Below the pieces are notes generated by a model, which worked only from the letters and a program-made list of their open reading frames with translations, did not search any database and had not been told where the DNA came from. A DNA stretch of 64,000 bases from JAICLK01 sp963810525 (GTDB taxonomy: Bacteria; Patescibacteriota; Saccharimonadia; Saccharimonadales; UBA4665). Each line of letters starts with the position of its first letter. The stretch's first letter is position 1. Below are positions 24,060 to 32,262 of this stretch, one piece after another. The DNA lies in assembly GCA_963810525.1 (NCBI GenBank), contig CAWENB010000006.1:1-64000 (forward strand), written 5' to 3'. The translations under genes were made by a program, and so were the position numbers.

Positions 24060-24332
24060 ATGTACAAAATCCTGTATGTTGACGAGGTGGTCAAACACGA
24101 CCTACCAAATATTCAGGAGCCATGGAAGAGTGAGATTAGGCAAGCAATTGAGCGAAAGTTGATGTCACGCCCTATGGTATATAGCAAGTCGTTACGTCGT
24201 TCACTCAAGGGTTACCGTAAATTGCGGGTAGGGAGTTACAGAATCGTATTTAGAGTAGAAGCAAAACACGTTAAAATTTTTATAATTCAACACAGAGACA
24301 CAGTGTACGTTGAGGCTCCAACACGGCTTTAA
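24060..24332 (+). CDS. RelE/ParE-superfamily toxin
   Basis: 90 residues: an N-terminal helix pair (HDLPNIQEPWKSEIRQAIERKL), then SLKGYRKLRVGSYRIVFRVE, the conserved RelE strand pair with basic residues, and FIIQHRDTVYVEA near the end. This is the standard RelE/StbE pattern; members cut mRNA on the ribosome. This module differs from the pair at 2914-3466 in sequence, so it was gained separately. Confidence 0.85.
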   Translation: MYKILYVDEVVKHDLPNIQEPWKSEIRQAIERKLMSRPMVYSKSLRRSLKGYRKLRVGSYRIVFRVEAKHVKIFIIQHRDTVYVEAPTRL

Positions 24333-24380
24333 TCCTTACGGATGTCTCAGTTACCACTCACCAGAGAGGATAACTCACCA

Positions 24381-24491
24381 TTACTCATCGTCTTCCTCTT
24401 CGTCAAACGCGGTATACGTTTCTACAACATTAACATCTTCCAGCCCTACCCAAGTTCTATAATCGTTCCTTATGCTCCACCATAGAACCAT
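24381..24491 (-). CDS. possible small protein or relic (36 aa)
   Basis: The stretch 24333-25013 is AT-rich and holds no sure gene. The best frame is this one of 36 codons, which begins MVLWWSIRNDYRTWVGL and ends in an acidic tail DEEEDDE. A TATAAA box precedes the ATG by 7 nt. It may be a small protein or the end of a lost gene. Another frame at 24645-24839 looks random. Confidence 0.25.
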   Translation of the reverse strand: MVLWWSIRNDYRTWVGLEDVNVVETYTAFDEEEDDE

Positions 24492-25013
24492 CCACTGTTT
24501 TTATAGAACGATACATTTCATTTACCTCTGGAATTTTATTTATATCAGCGATTCTAACGATAATTTCCTAGCACGTAGACGCTTCAAAAATAAAGTAGCA
24601 GCGTCAGTCTTGACAGCCCGTTTAAACGCTGATGCATTTATATTTTAATGTTTTTTATATATCAGGTACTTCAGTATCATCCATATGCCGGTAGCAAAGC
24701 CAACGCTATTACGAGAAACGCGACACCAATCAACAAGTGTTCGCCCATAAGGGATGACTTGGGCGCAGTTGCCGCGGGTATCGCGTTCGAGATAAGATGC
24801 GCACCGGGTAATTTGATGAGCAGTGCTCCTTAAAATCAACTTGCTGCATTCAGAGACGGCTCAAATTAATGTCAAGTAAATTTTGTGAAAAATCGAAGTT
24901 ATCTTTATACTACATAGCATAAGCAGAGTTATTGGTTAATAGTTAAATTCATATATTAATAGTTTAGGTGAAATGTACCCGGGACTGCCGCGAGTGGAAT
25001 GTAGAAATTAAAC

Positions 25014-25640
25014 ATGGCTACCTCCAAACAAGAACAGCCAAAGAAATCAGAAGCCAATCAGGCGGCGTTCGAGACGCATAAATTCCGGCCCGCCACGTCG
25101 AATCGGCGAAAATTCACGATCACTGCCTGCATACTCGCCGGAGTCATCATAGTCTTAGGTGGATGGTGGCTATACGAACATTACCACTCCGGTGACAACA
25201 AAGCCGCCGATGCCGCCGAACAGGCAAGCCAGCAGAAAAATCTCGCTAATAGCATTAACCGGGGTGATAATACCGCGGTTGTTTACTATTCCACCATCCT
25301 TATAAACGGTAAGATGTCGGGAAAATATACCTTTAGTAACGCGCTGCTCGCTCAGTACTACATGGAGGCAGGTTCCGCATATTGCAATCTGAAAGAATAC
25401 GGGAAAGCGATAACTGACTTTAAGGATGCACCGAAATACGACAGTACAATACAGATAGCAGCGCTCGAAGGTGAAGCATCGGCCGGATATGCCGCCGGCG
25501 AACGCCAGCAGCTTGTACCATTGCTCGAACAGCTGGAGACTTGGGCAGCGAAGATCCACGACCCGATGGCTCCGACGGCCGCGCAGTATCAAAAAGACAT
25601 AGTAGATATTCAGCATAATCAGCCGGCGGAGAACCTCTGA
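25014..25640 (+). CDS. membrane-anchored TPR-like protein (208 aa)
   Basis: A cytoplasmic N-terminus of about 33 residues is followed by one membrane helix (FTITACILAGVIIVLGGWWLY) and an extracytoplasmic helical domain. Segments such as ALLAQYYMEAGSAYCNLKEYGKAITDF fit a tetratricopeptide repeat, so it probably binds another protein outside the membrane. Its last codon overlaps the start of the secreted-protein gene (TGATG), which makes that protein the likely partner. Confidence 0.7.
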   Translation: MATSKQEQPKKSEANQAAFETHKFRPATSNRRKFTITACILAGVIIVLGGWWLYEHYHSGDNKAADAAEQASQQKNLANSINRGDNTAVVYYSTILINGKMSGKYTFSNALLAQYYMEAGSAYCNLKEYGKAITDFKDAPKYDSTIQIAALEGEASAGYAAGERQQLVPLLEQLETWAAKIHDPMAPTAAQYQKDIVDIQHNQPAENL

Positions 25641-27697
25641 TGAGATTAATCAATGCCCTCAAGCGTTTTGGATTAGTTTTCGTCGGAATTGCGTTCATAG
25701 TCGCGTATATCTTTGGATTGGGCTGCGCACAGATAGCGAGCGCATCGACCTCACTGTCGTATGCGGCTGATTGCAATTTCAACGCGTATGGGCGCACCGC
25801 TTGCAACGGCTACCTTACGAATAATAATTTATATTTAACAAGTGATGGCGGTGTCCCAGAGAACGACGTTCTCGTCGATCCCACTGACCCCTCCGCGAAT
25901 GCTATCCCAGCAAGCGTAGATTCTGCGTCAACGTTTATATCGTTCTATGAGAATTACCTCAACCGAGGAAGCCCAACAAGCTACGATTTTGATTCCCTCG
26001 GGGCAGCGATCACTATTGAAATAATGCTAGGTACAAACGGCTCCGATGTTTGCAAATGGTATGATGGTAACTCAGCCTGTAATTGGCAGGCAGCGATAGC
26101 GTACGCCCAGGATCCGACCCACCTTGCCGACTGGGAGGCACGGGTGAACTATTATGATTCTCAGGGATGGATAACCTGGAATGACACCATGTATGAGAAT
26201 CTCGGCACTCCTGACAGTGGCCACGCCTGTACTACGAGTACATTACAATGTTGGCAAGCCGGGTATCCATATCCGCCAAATTCCCCTAGTGCCGATGCCC
26301 GAGACATAGCCTGGAGCGGTAATGAGTGGCCGGGTACCCAGCATGTGATCGAGTTCAATAATCCTGATGGCTCCCAGTTCATATTGGACCGGCTTTGCAG
26401 TAACGAAATCGGAGACACCGATGGTATTGGAGCGACGCCGCCACCACCACCGCCGACCTGCGCCAGTGTTACGGCAAACCCCGCTACGTTAGATCCCGAC
26501 CGCTCTTTTACCATCTCCGCCGCCGTCGATTTTGTTAATAGCAGTGATGCGACGTCCGCACTAAGCGCTGGCGATAAAATTAAGATAGCCGTATCTGGTC
26601 CGAACACCTACAACTCCGGCTCGTTAAGACCTTCGCAATCCGGTACGGAGTTGTCAGCAAAGACCGGCAGCATCGGTCCGATCGGGACCGGTTCTTATAC
26701 GATCAACGCCAACCTGTACGACGCTTCCGGCAATGCGCTGGTCTCAGGCGGCTGTTCCAGTTCTTTCAGAATTACTGACATGCCGTACTTTAGTACTACT
26801 TCCGGTGACGTTTCCGCCGGTGCAAGCATGGACGTAGGCGGAACCGATTGCGCCACACCGGCCGATCCCAAGGCCGGTATCGTCAGCTGGAATCAAGAGA
26901 ATGCGACGTATGACGGCGCAGGCACCCAATATGCAGCGATTGCGCTCAATTATCTCCAGGACTTTGCTACTGCCCAGGGTACCAGCGGCGAGGTACCAAC
27001 GGGTCTCAGTTTTTCTAACACCCAGAACGTTTCACTGGGCGGAACCGGCTCAGATACCTACGGCGGCGCCTTTGGCAGTGAAAGTTGTATGACCGACTAC
27101 TATGATAATCATCCTGCCAATCCTACATATACTGGCAATCAGACTTTCAATCCGTCGGATATCGGCAAAACCATCTTTATCCAAAGCGGCAACCTGACCA
27201 TCAACGCACCGCTGAGTATTGCGAACGGCACCCATACCACCATCTATGTCGACGGCAATGTCCAGATAACCGGCGGCAACATCACATTCAGCAATAGCTA
27301 TGCGAGTGTCAACGCCATTCCGTCATTCACGATTGTGGCCAGCGGCAATATCTTCATCGACAAATCCGTCGGTCAGCTAGACGGCTGGTATATCGCGGAA
27401 CCGGATAGCAGCGGCAACAACGGAATCATCTACACTTGTGCCGTCGGCGCCTCCGCTCCGGCACTCGACGATACGCTATATAACAACTGCAATGCACAGC
27501 TGAAGGTTAACGGTTCGCTCGTCGGCCGGCAAATCTGGCTGACCCGCACCTTTGGCACCCTGTACGGCAACAGCGCTTCGGAGTCGGTCAGTTTCAATCC
27601 GGAAATCTGGCTGAGCGAGCCGCCTCCCATCAGCAGCGGCTCTGCCGGCGCGAGCAACGGCTACGACGCACTCACTGAACTGCCGCCGACGCTATAA
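25640..27697 (+). CDS. large secreted surface protein (685 aa)
   Basis: An N-terminal signal or anchor segment (FGLVFVGIAFIVAYIFGLG, ending in ASA) is followed by a 240-residue domain rich in Asp, Tyr, Trp and paired Cys. A proline linker (PPPPPP at about residue 266-273) leads to an Ig-like domain (about 275-375), and then to a long Gly/Asn/Ser/Thr-rich beta region with repeated short strands like NLTINAPLSIANG and NVQITGGNITFSN, as in right-handed beta-helix or adhesin folds. It is translationally coupled to the preceding membrane protein. A role in host-cell attachment is an inference from secretion and repeats. Confidence 0.75.
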   Translation: MRLINALKRFGLVFVGIAFIVAYIFGLGCAQIASASTSLSYAADCNFNAYGRTACNGYLTNNNLYLTSDGGVPENDVLVDPTDPSANAIPASVDSASTFISFYENYLNRGSPTSYDFDSLGAAITIEIMLGTNGSDVCKWYDGNSACNWQAAIAYAQDPTHLADWEARVNYYDSQGWITWNDTMYENLGTPDSGHACTTSTLQCWQAGYPYPPNSPSADARDIAWSGNEWPGTQHVIEFNNPDGSQFILDRLCSNEIGDTDGIGATPPPPPPTCASVTANPATLDPDRSFTISAAVDFVNSSDATSALSAGDKIKIAVSGPNTYNSGSLRPSQSGTELSAKTGSIGPIGTGSYTINANLYDASGNALVSGGCSSSFRITDMPYFSTTSGDVSAGASMDVGGTDCATPADPKAGIVSWNQENATYDGAGTQYAAIALNYLQDFATAQGTSGEVPTGLSFSNTQNVSLGGTGSDTYGGAFGSESCMTDYYDNHPANPTYTGNQTFNPSDIGKTIFIQSGNLTINAPLSIANGTHTTIYVDGNVQITGGNITFSNSYASVNAIPSFTIVASGNIFIDKSVGQLDGWYIAEPDSSGNNGIIYTCAVGASAPALDDTLYNNCNAQLKVNGSLVGRQIWLTRTFGTLYGNSASESVSFNPEIWLSEPPPISSGSAGASNGYDALTELPPTL

Positions 27698-27851
27698 ATC
27701 TGAATCGGCACGGGCGCGCCTTAAGAGTCGTATTTGCAAACGTGTATACGTTCGAAGTAGTTTGCATATTGCCTCGAATGAACAGGTAACAAAGCTTTGT
27801 ATTTACTTAAAAACGGGCGTCCGACATTCACCATTATTGGTCGTCTTGCCC

Positions 27852-27857
27852 TATACT
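27852..27857 (+). promoter_or_regulatory. -10 box of the SGNH hydrolase operon
   Basis: TATACT ends 9 nt before the GTG at 27867, again pointing to a leaderless transcript. Confidence 0.5.
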
Positions 27858-27866
27858 TAATTAGTA

Positions 27867-28736
27867 GTGAAATTTCTTCTTTCCGGACTAGCGGCAATCA
27901 TACTCCTGGGTGCATTGGCAGCCTGGCTGGCTTTACGGCATGGTACGAAACAGCCCGCACCTGAAACTTCCCGGAAAGTATACGTCGCGCTCGGTGATTC
28001 CGTGGCAGCGGGCGCTGGGTTGGAAACTCCTAGCGACGCCAGCGCCTGTGATCGCAATCAAGAAGCCTATCCGGATGTACTGGCGACGCAACTCAATTAT
28101 CGGTTGACGAGCGTAGCTTGCAGTGGCGCTACCCTCACGAACGGGATTATGGGCCGGCAAGACGTGAATCAAGCATGGGTGTCGCCCCAACTCAACCAGC
28201 TCTATGTCCGGCCGAAACCGACTCTCATTACGATGACTATCGGTGCCAACGATATCCAATGGACGGACATTCTGGCCCGGTGTTATCAGGCCATCTGCGG
28301 CACTACGGCTGACAGCGAGCTCATGTCAAGTCGTCTCGGTGCCGTCACGCGGAGTTTGCGATCAGCATTGTCCCAAATTAAAACCCATTACAATGCGGCG
28401 GTACCAACGGTTTTGGTGACCGGGTATTATCAACTTTTTTCGGGAACCAACACTCAGTGTCCGGATGTGTCCGGTACCAATGCCGCCGAACGGCTGTGGT
28501 GGCGCCAAGAACAAACAAGTACTGATGCAGCCCTGCAGTCAGCAGTGATGGGTTTCGGCTTCGCCCACTTTGTGCCGATCAGCTTCAGCGGGCATGAACT
28601 GTGCTCGAACGACCCCTGGGTACAGGGTCTCGCCGACGGCGCGCCATTTCATCCGAACGATGAAGGCCAGACGGCTATAGCCAACCAGCTCACGTCATAC
28701 CTGCGTAGTCATCACCTGCCCGGAGCAGCCCTATGA
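27867..28736 (+). CDS. secreted SGNH/GDSL-family hydrolase
   Basis: 289 residues with an N-terminal signal peptide (FLLSGLAAIILLGALAAWLA). The SGNH catalytic blocks are clear: VALGDSVAAGAG (block I, nucleophilic Ser), VACSGAT (block II Gly), TIGANDIQW (block III Asn) and FHPNDEGQTAIA (block V, Asp-x-x-His arrangement as HPND). The family cleaves ester bonds in lipids, acetylated sugars or wall polymers outside the cell. The start is GTG. It overlaps the ABC ATPase gene by 4 bp, so the hydrolase and exporter are co-expressed. Confidence 0.88.
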   Translation: MKFLLSGLAAIILLGALAAWLALRHGTKQPAPETSRKVYVALGDSVAAGAGLETPSDASACDRNQEAYPDVLATQLNYRLTSVACSGATLTNGIMGRQDVNQAWVSPQLNQLYVRPKPTLITMTIGANDIQWTDILARCYQAICGTTADSELMSSRLGAVTRSLRSALSQIKTHYNAAVPTVLVTGYYQLFSGTNTQCPDVSGTNAAERLWWRQEQTSTDAALQSAVMGFGFAHFVPISFSGHELCSNDPWVQGLADGAPFHPNDEGQTAIANQLTSYLRSHHLPGAAL

Positions 28737-29431
28737 TTGAACTTCGTCACGTCACCAAAGCTTATGGCCGTAAGGAAAATCGCTTCACGGCTATCAAAGA
28801 TGTTTCTCTCACCATTCAGAGTCAGAGTACGACTGCAATACTCGGTAAAAGCGGTTCGGGAAAGTCGACGCTGATGCATATCATGAGCGGCCTGGACCGG
28901 CCTACAGGCGGCCAGGTCATTATCGATGGCACGGAATTATCGACCATGAGTTCCCGGGCCATGGACGATTTCCGGGCCACCAAGATGAGTTTTATTTTCC
29001 AATCGTTTTTCGTGGAACCCTATCAAACCTGCTACCAGAATGTCATGTTGCCGCTTGAGATCGCCCGGTCCCCGTTACGTCGGCGTCGTCAACAGGTGGA
29101 ACGCGCGCTTGCAGCCGTCGGGCTTGGCGATAAAATACGCAGCCCGGCCAGTAATCTCTCAGGCGGTCAAAAGCAGCGTTTGGCTATTGCGAGGGCCATC
29201 GTCAACCGTCCGAGTATATTGTTTGCCGACGAACCGACGGGCAACCTTGATAGCTCGACCGGTGAAACGATTATGAAATTACTGTTTGAGCTTAACCGGC
29301 GGCTGGGTTGTACTATCATCCTGGTAACGCACGACCAAGACTTAGCGGCCCGCTGCCAGACTCAGATTCATCTGAAAGACGGCAGCGTAGAAGCCGTACA
29401 TCATAAGCAGAGGATGGTCAAACATGCGTAA
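28733..29431 (+). CDS. ABC transporter ATPase, MacB/LolD type
   Basis: 232 residues. Walker A GKSGSGKST, signature LSGGQKQRL, Walker B ILFADEPT and the switch His in LVTHDQDLA are all intact. The fold and the YQTCYQNVMLPLEI Q-loop region match the MacB/LolD subfamily, which powers lipoprotein or peptide release or export with an FtsX-like permease. The permease gene overlaps its end by 8 bp. Confidence 0.93.
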   Translation: MIELRHVTKAYGRKENRFTAIKDVSLTIQSQSTTAILGKSGSGKSTLMHIMSGLDRPTGGQVIIDGTELSTMSSRAMDDFRATKMSFIFQSFFVEPYQTCYQNVMLPLEIARSPLRRRRQQVERALAAVGLGDKIRSPASNLSGGQKQRLAIARAIVNRPSILFADEPTGNLDSSTGETIMKLLFELNRRLGCTIILVTHDQDLAARCQTQIHLKDGSVEAVHHKQRMVKHA

Positions 29432-30778
29432 TCTAGACATCATTCGGCGTGCCGCCCGCAGTTTGAGAACAGCCAAGGCCCGGACATTACTCACCGCCTT
29501 AGCAATCGCGGTTGGAGCCTTCGCACTCACCTTGACGATGGCATCAAGTAATGGGGCGCATCAGTATGCTAATACCATCATTACCGACAATTTTGACCCG
29601 GCCGCACTGATTGTGACGAATGATCAGAGTTTTTTAAGGCTACGAACAGCAGCCAGCCCCAGGAGTACAACTCCAATTACGGCAGCATCACGTCAGAACG
29701 CGGCGCCAGCCAGCAGGTAAAAATGTTAACCGATTCTGATCTTAGTCGACTTGCCGCCGTACCCGGCGTGGCCAGCGTACAGCCGAATATTTCACTCGGC
29801 TTGCAATACATCACCCGCGACGGCCAGCGCAAATATGTCGCTACGGCGGTAGTGTATGATAGCTACAACCAGCCAACCCTGGCAGCAGGCAGCATTCCGA
29901 ATCATCTGCCAAATGGTTCGATTATCCTCCCCGAAGCTTTCGTGTCGTCACTCGGTTTCAGCTCTCCCCAAGCAGCAATCGGGCAAACGATCCGTCTGGC
30001 GGTGCAAAAACAGAGCGGCGAATCGAGCCTGATGCAAACACTTGCTAGCGAAGCGGCTTCCGGAGGTTCCTCGTCGGCAACTAAAGAAGAGCGTTTCACG
30101 GTGATCGCGGTGGCCACAAAGCCTTCAACGCTGATCCAGCCAGCTACCAGCCTGTACCTGAAAATGAACGAGCATGACCTGACTGCCCTCAATGACTTCG
30201 TCACTCAAGGCACGGTCAACTATCACAAATATTTAACTGCTAACGTTGAAGTTACGAATGGAATCAATACTACGCAGCTGAATGCGGTAGAATCACGGGT
30301 CAAACGGCTCGGCTACACGGCGCAAAGCGTGGTCGATACCGAGAAGTCGCTGACTCAGGTAATCAACGTATTGCAAGGTATTGTGATCGTATTTGGTTTG
30401 ATCGCCATCATCGCGTCGCTGTTCGGTGTTGTTAATACGATGTATATTAGTGTGCTGCAGCGTACGCGCGAGATCGGGCTGATGAAAGCGCTCGGCATGC
30501 GGCGCTGGCATATATCAAAGCTGTTCTTATACGAGGCCAGTTTAATCGGTTTGATTGGCGGTTTGATCGGCGCCGGACTGGCGGTTGCCACAGGAACTTT
30601 GCTGAACCCGACGATCAGCAAAAAACTGAGCCTCGGCAGTCACCACCTCCTGATATTCCATCCAATCCAAATCATCTCACTCGTCATCGTACTCATGGTC
30701 ATTGCAACCATTGCAGGTATTTTGCCAGCCCGAAGAGCTGCCAAGCAGGATCCGATTGAAGCCCTGCGGGTTGAATAG
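29424..30778 (+). CDS. FtsX/MacB-like ABC permease, split by a -1 frameshift at TTTTTTA
   Basis: Two frames together encode one permease of about 451 residues. Frame 0 (29424-29720) gives the N-terminal membrane helix (LLTALAIAVGAFALTLTMA) and then runs out after AALIVTNDQSFL. The -1 frame carries on with ATNSSQPQEYNSNYGSITSE into the extracytoplasmic MacB-like domain and the three C-terminal helices with the FtsX signature (LQRTREIGLMKALGMRR). The frames meet at T-TTT-TTA (29630-29636), a classic slippery heptamer on which a -1 slip restores the frame exactly. It could be a real programmed frameshift, a one-base deletion in a 7-T tract, or a sequencing error. Confidence 0.8.
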
Positions 30779-30788
30779 TGTAGTAGTT

Positions 30789-30816
30789 ATTGAGGTAAGC
30801 TTTCGTGTGGTACACT
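30789..30816 (+). promoter_or_regulatory. promoter of the 2-hydroxyacid dehydrogenase gene
   Basis: TTGAGG and TACACT with a 16-nt spacer. It predicts a leader of about 200 nt, the longest in the window. Confidence 0.4.
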
Positions 30817-30821
30817 CTTGT

Positions 30822-31025
30822 TAAGTGTTGTCCATATCGGCCAACCGGGACGGTCAAGCTATGAATATGCTGCAAAGGACGTCGATGACGTTAGCCGTCC
30901 TCGTCCGGCCGGCGCGAAGCCGGGGAATATAAACGCAACAAAAATTTGCAGCTTCAGCCAATGTATTGTTCGAAGTAAATTTTTGTCATTTGTAAATGAA
31001 TGATCCAGGTATGTAGGAGTAACTT
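30822..31025 (+). promoter_or_regulatory. structured 5' leader, candidate cis-regulatory RNA
   Basis: Three hairpins are visible in order: AGGACG/CGTCCT (30876-30901), CCGGC/GCCGG with a GCGAA loop (30909-30923), and a 10-bp perfect stem ACAAAAATTT (30938-30947) with AAATTTTTGT (30977-30986). A ribosome binding site GGAG follows at 31016. The last stem is followed by T-rich sequence and could act as an attenuator. No known riboswitch class is recognised. Confidence 0.35.
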
Positions 31026-31949
31026 TTGAAAGAATTTATTTACGTTACTGAGCCGGAGGCCATTGATGTAGGCTCGGTTAAAGAATTATTTTCCGCACGT
31101 TATGAGCTGTATTCGGGCAGCACGGATTTTACCGGTCACATACCGGAATCATGCACAACGCTGCTCATTCGCAGTGCTACCAACATTACGCCATCGATTA
31201 AAAATACATTTCCTAACCTCAAACATATTATCCGGGTCGGGACCGGCGTCGATAGCATTGATATGGACTTCTGTAATAAAGAAGCAATCCGAGTTTATAA
31301 CGCGCCGGGCGCGAACGCCGACGCGGTAAGCGATTACGTAGTTGGCATGATGCTACTGGCGCTGCGCAAATACCACACGCTCACGGACAAAGACATAGCG
31401 TCGTGGAATCGCTTCAAATTCGTCTCCCACAGCCTGTCGAGCCAATCCATCGGGATCATCGGGTTCGGTCACATCGGCCGGGAAGTGCATAAAAAGTTAC
31501 GAGGATTTAACTGTCGAGATTTTTTCGTCTACGACCCGTATGTCAGTCAGGCTTCGTTGCCGGAGGACGTGGAGTCCATGGCCTCCGTTGACGCCGTGCT
31601 AGCGCGGAGTAACATCGTTACGCTCCACCTGCCGTTAATGCCGCAAACGCGGCACCTGGTTAATGCCGGCAATCTCAAATTGCTGCCAAAACATGCCATA
31701 CTCATCAATGCTTCACGGGGCGGGATCGTCGACGAGGCCGCTGCCGCGGAGACCGCACGTAGCCATGATCTCGTCTATGTGGCCGACACCGTAGAAAACG
31801 AGCCGCATGTGGCGCCAGATCTGCGGCAGGAAGCAAATATAATCATAACGCCGCACATCGCCAGCCTGACCGAAGAATCAGAACGCAGCATGCTGACGCT
31901 GGCCGTGGAGAACTATCTGCACGGTGTATACCTGGGGTCGGGGAAGTAG
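31026..31949 (+). CDS. D-2-hydroxyacid dehydrogenase (phosphoglycerate dehydrogenase-like)
   Basis: 307 residues. The NAD-binding Rossmann motif is IGIIGFGHIGREVHKKL, and the catalytic triad of the family is present: Arg in INASRGGIVDE, Glu in VENEPH and His in TPHIASLTEE. The length fits the short form without an ACT regulatory domain. Such enzymes oxidise D-2-hydroxyacids or 3-phosphoglycerate, or reduce the matching keto acids. The start is a TTG with GGAG placed 7 nt upstream; no ATG occurs nearby in frame. It stands behind the structured leader and has no serine-pathway partner in the window. Confidence 0.87.
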   Translation: MKEFIYVTEPEAIDVGSVKELFSARYELYSGSTDFTGHIPESCTTLLIRSATNITPSIKNTFPNLKHIIRVGTGVDSIDMDFCNKEAIRVYNAPGANADAVSDYVVGMMLLALRKYHTLTDKDIASWNRFKFVSHSLSSQSIGIIGFGHIGREVHKKLRGFNCRDFFVYDPYVSQASLPEDVESMASVDAVLARSNIVTLHLPLMPQTRHLVNAGNLKLLPKHAILINASRGGIVDEAAAAETARSHDLVYVADTVENEPHVAPDLRQEANIIITPHIASLTEESERSMLTLAVENYLHGVYLGSGK

Positions 31950-32262
31950 CCGCACGAGATTGTTGACGGACTTGCTGGGAGCGGGCTGGGTCTGCGGGGC
32001 TTTGGCTGCTTCGGGCCATGCCAGGCGCCGGGCATCACGCAATAATCGCATCAGCATCCATATTCATAGCTTCAAGCGCGTCCATCCAGTGCCGGCCGTC
32101 ACTCAGTAATGCGGCTGCTGAAACTTAAATAATCATAACCACCCACGTCAATGCAGATGCCATTGCCTCTGAAGTGAAGAACGGAGCCTCAAAGCGGATT
32201 TCACCATGCCAGCTGTCGCTAGCAGATTTGCATAATACGCAAAGTAGTGTTAAGTATATTTT
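31950..32262. other. intergenic region with a short coding relic
   Basis: No intact gene. On the minus strand 32035-32124 is an open stretch of 29 codons (containing SDGRHWMDALEAMNMDADAI) that ends in TGA but has no start, and reads like the tail of a lost gene. The region otherwise holds only the TATATT box at 32255-32260 ahead of the next gene. Confidence 0.35.
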
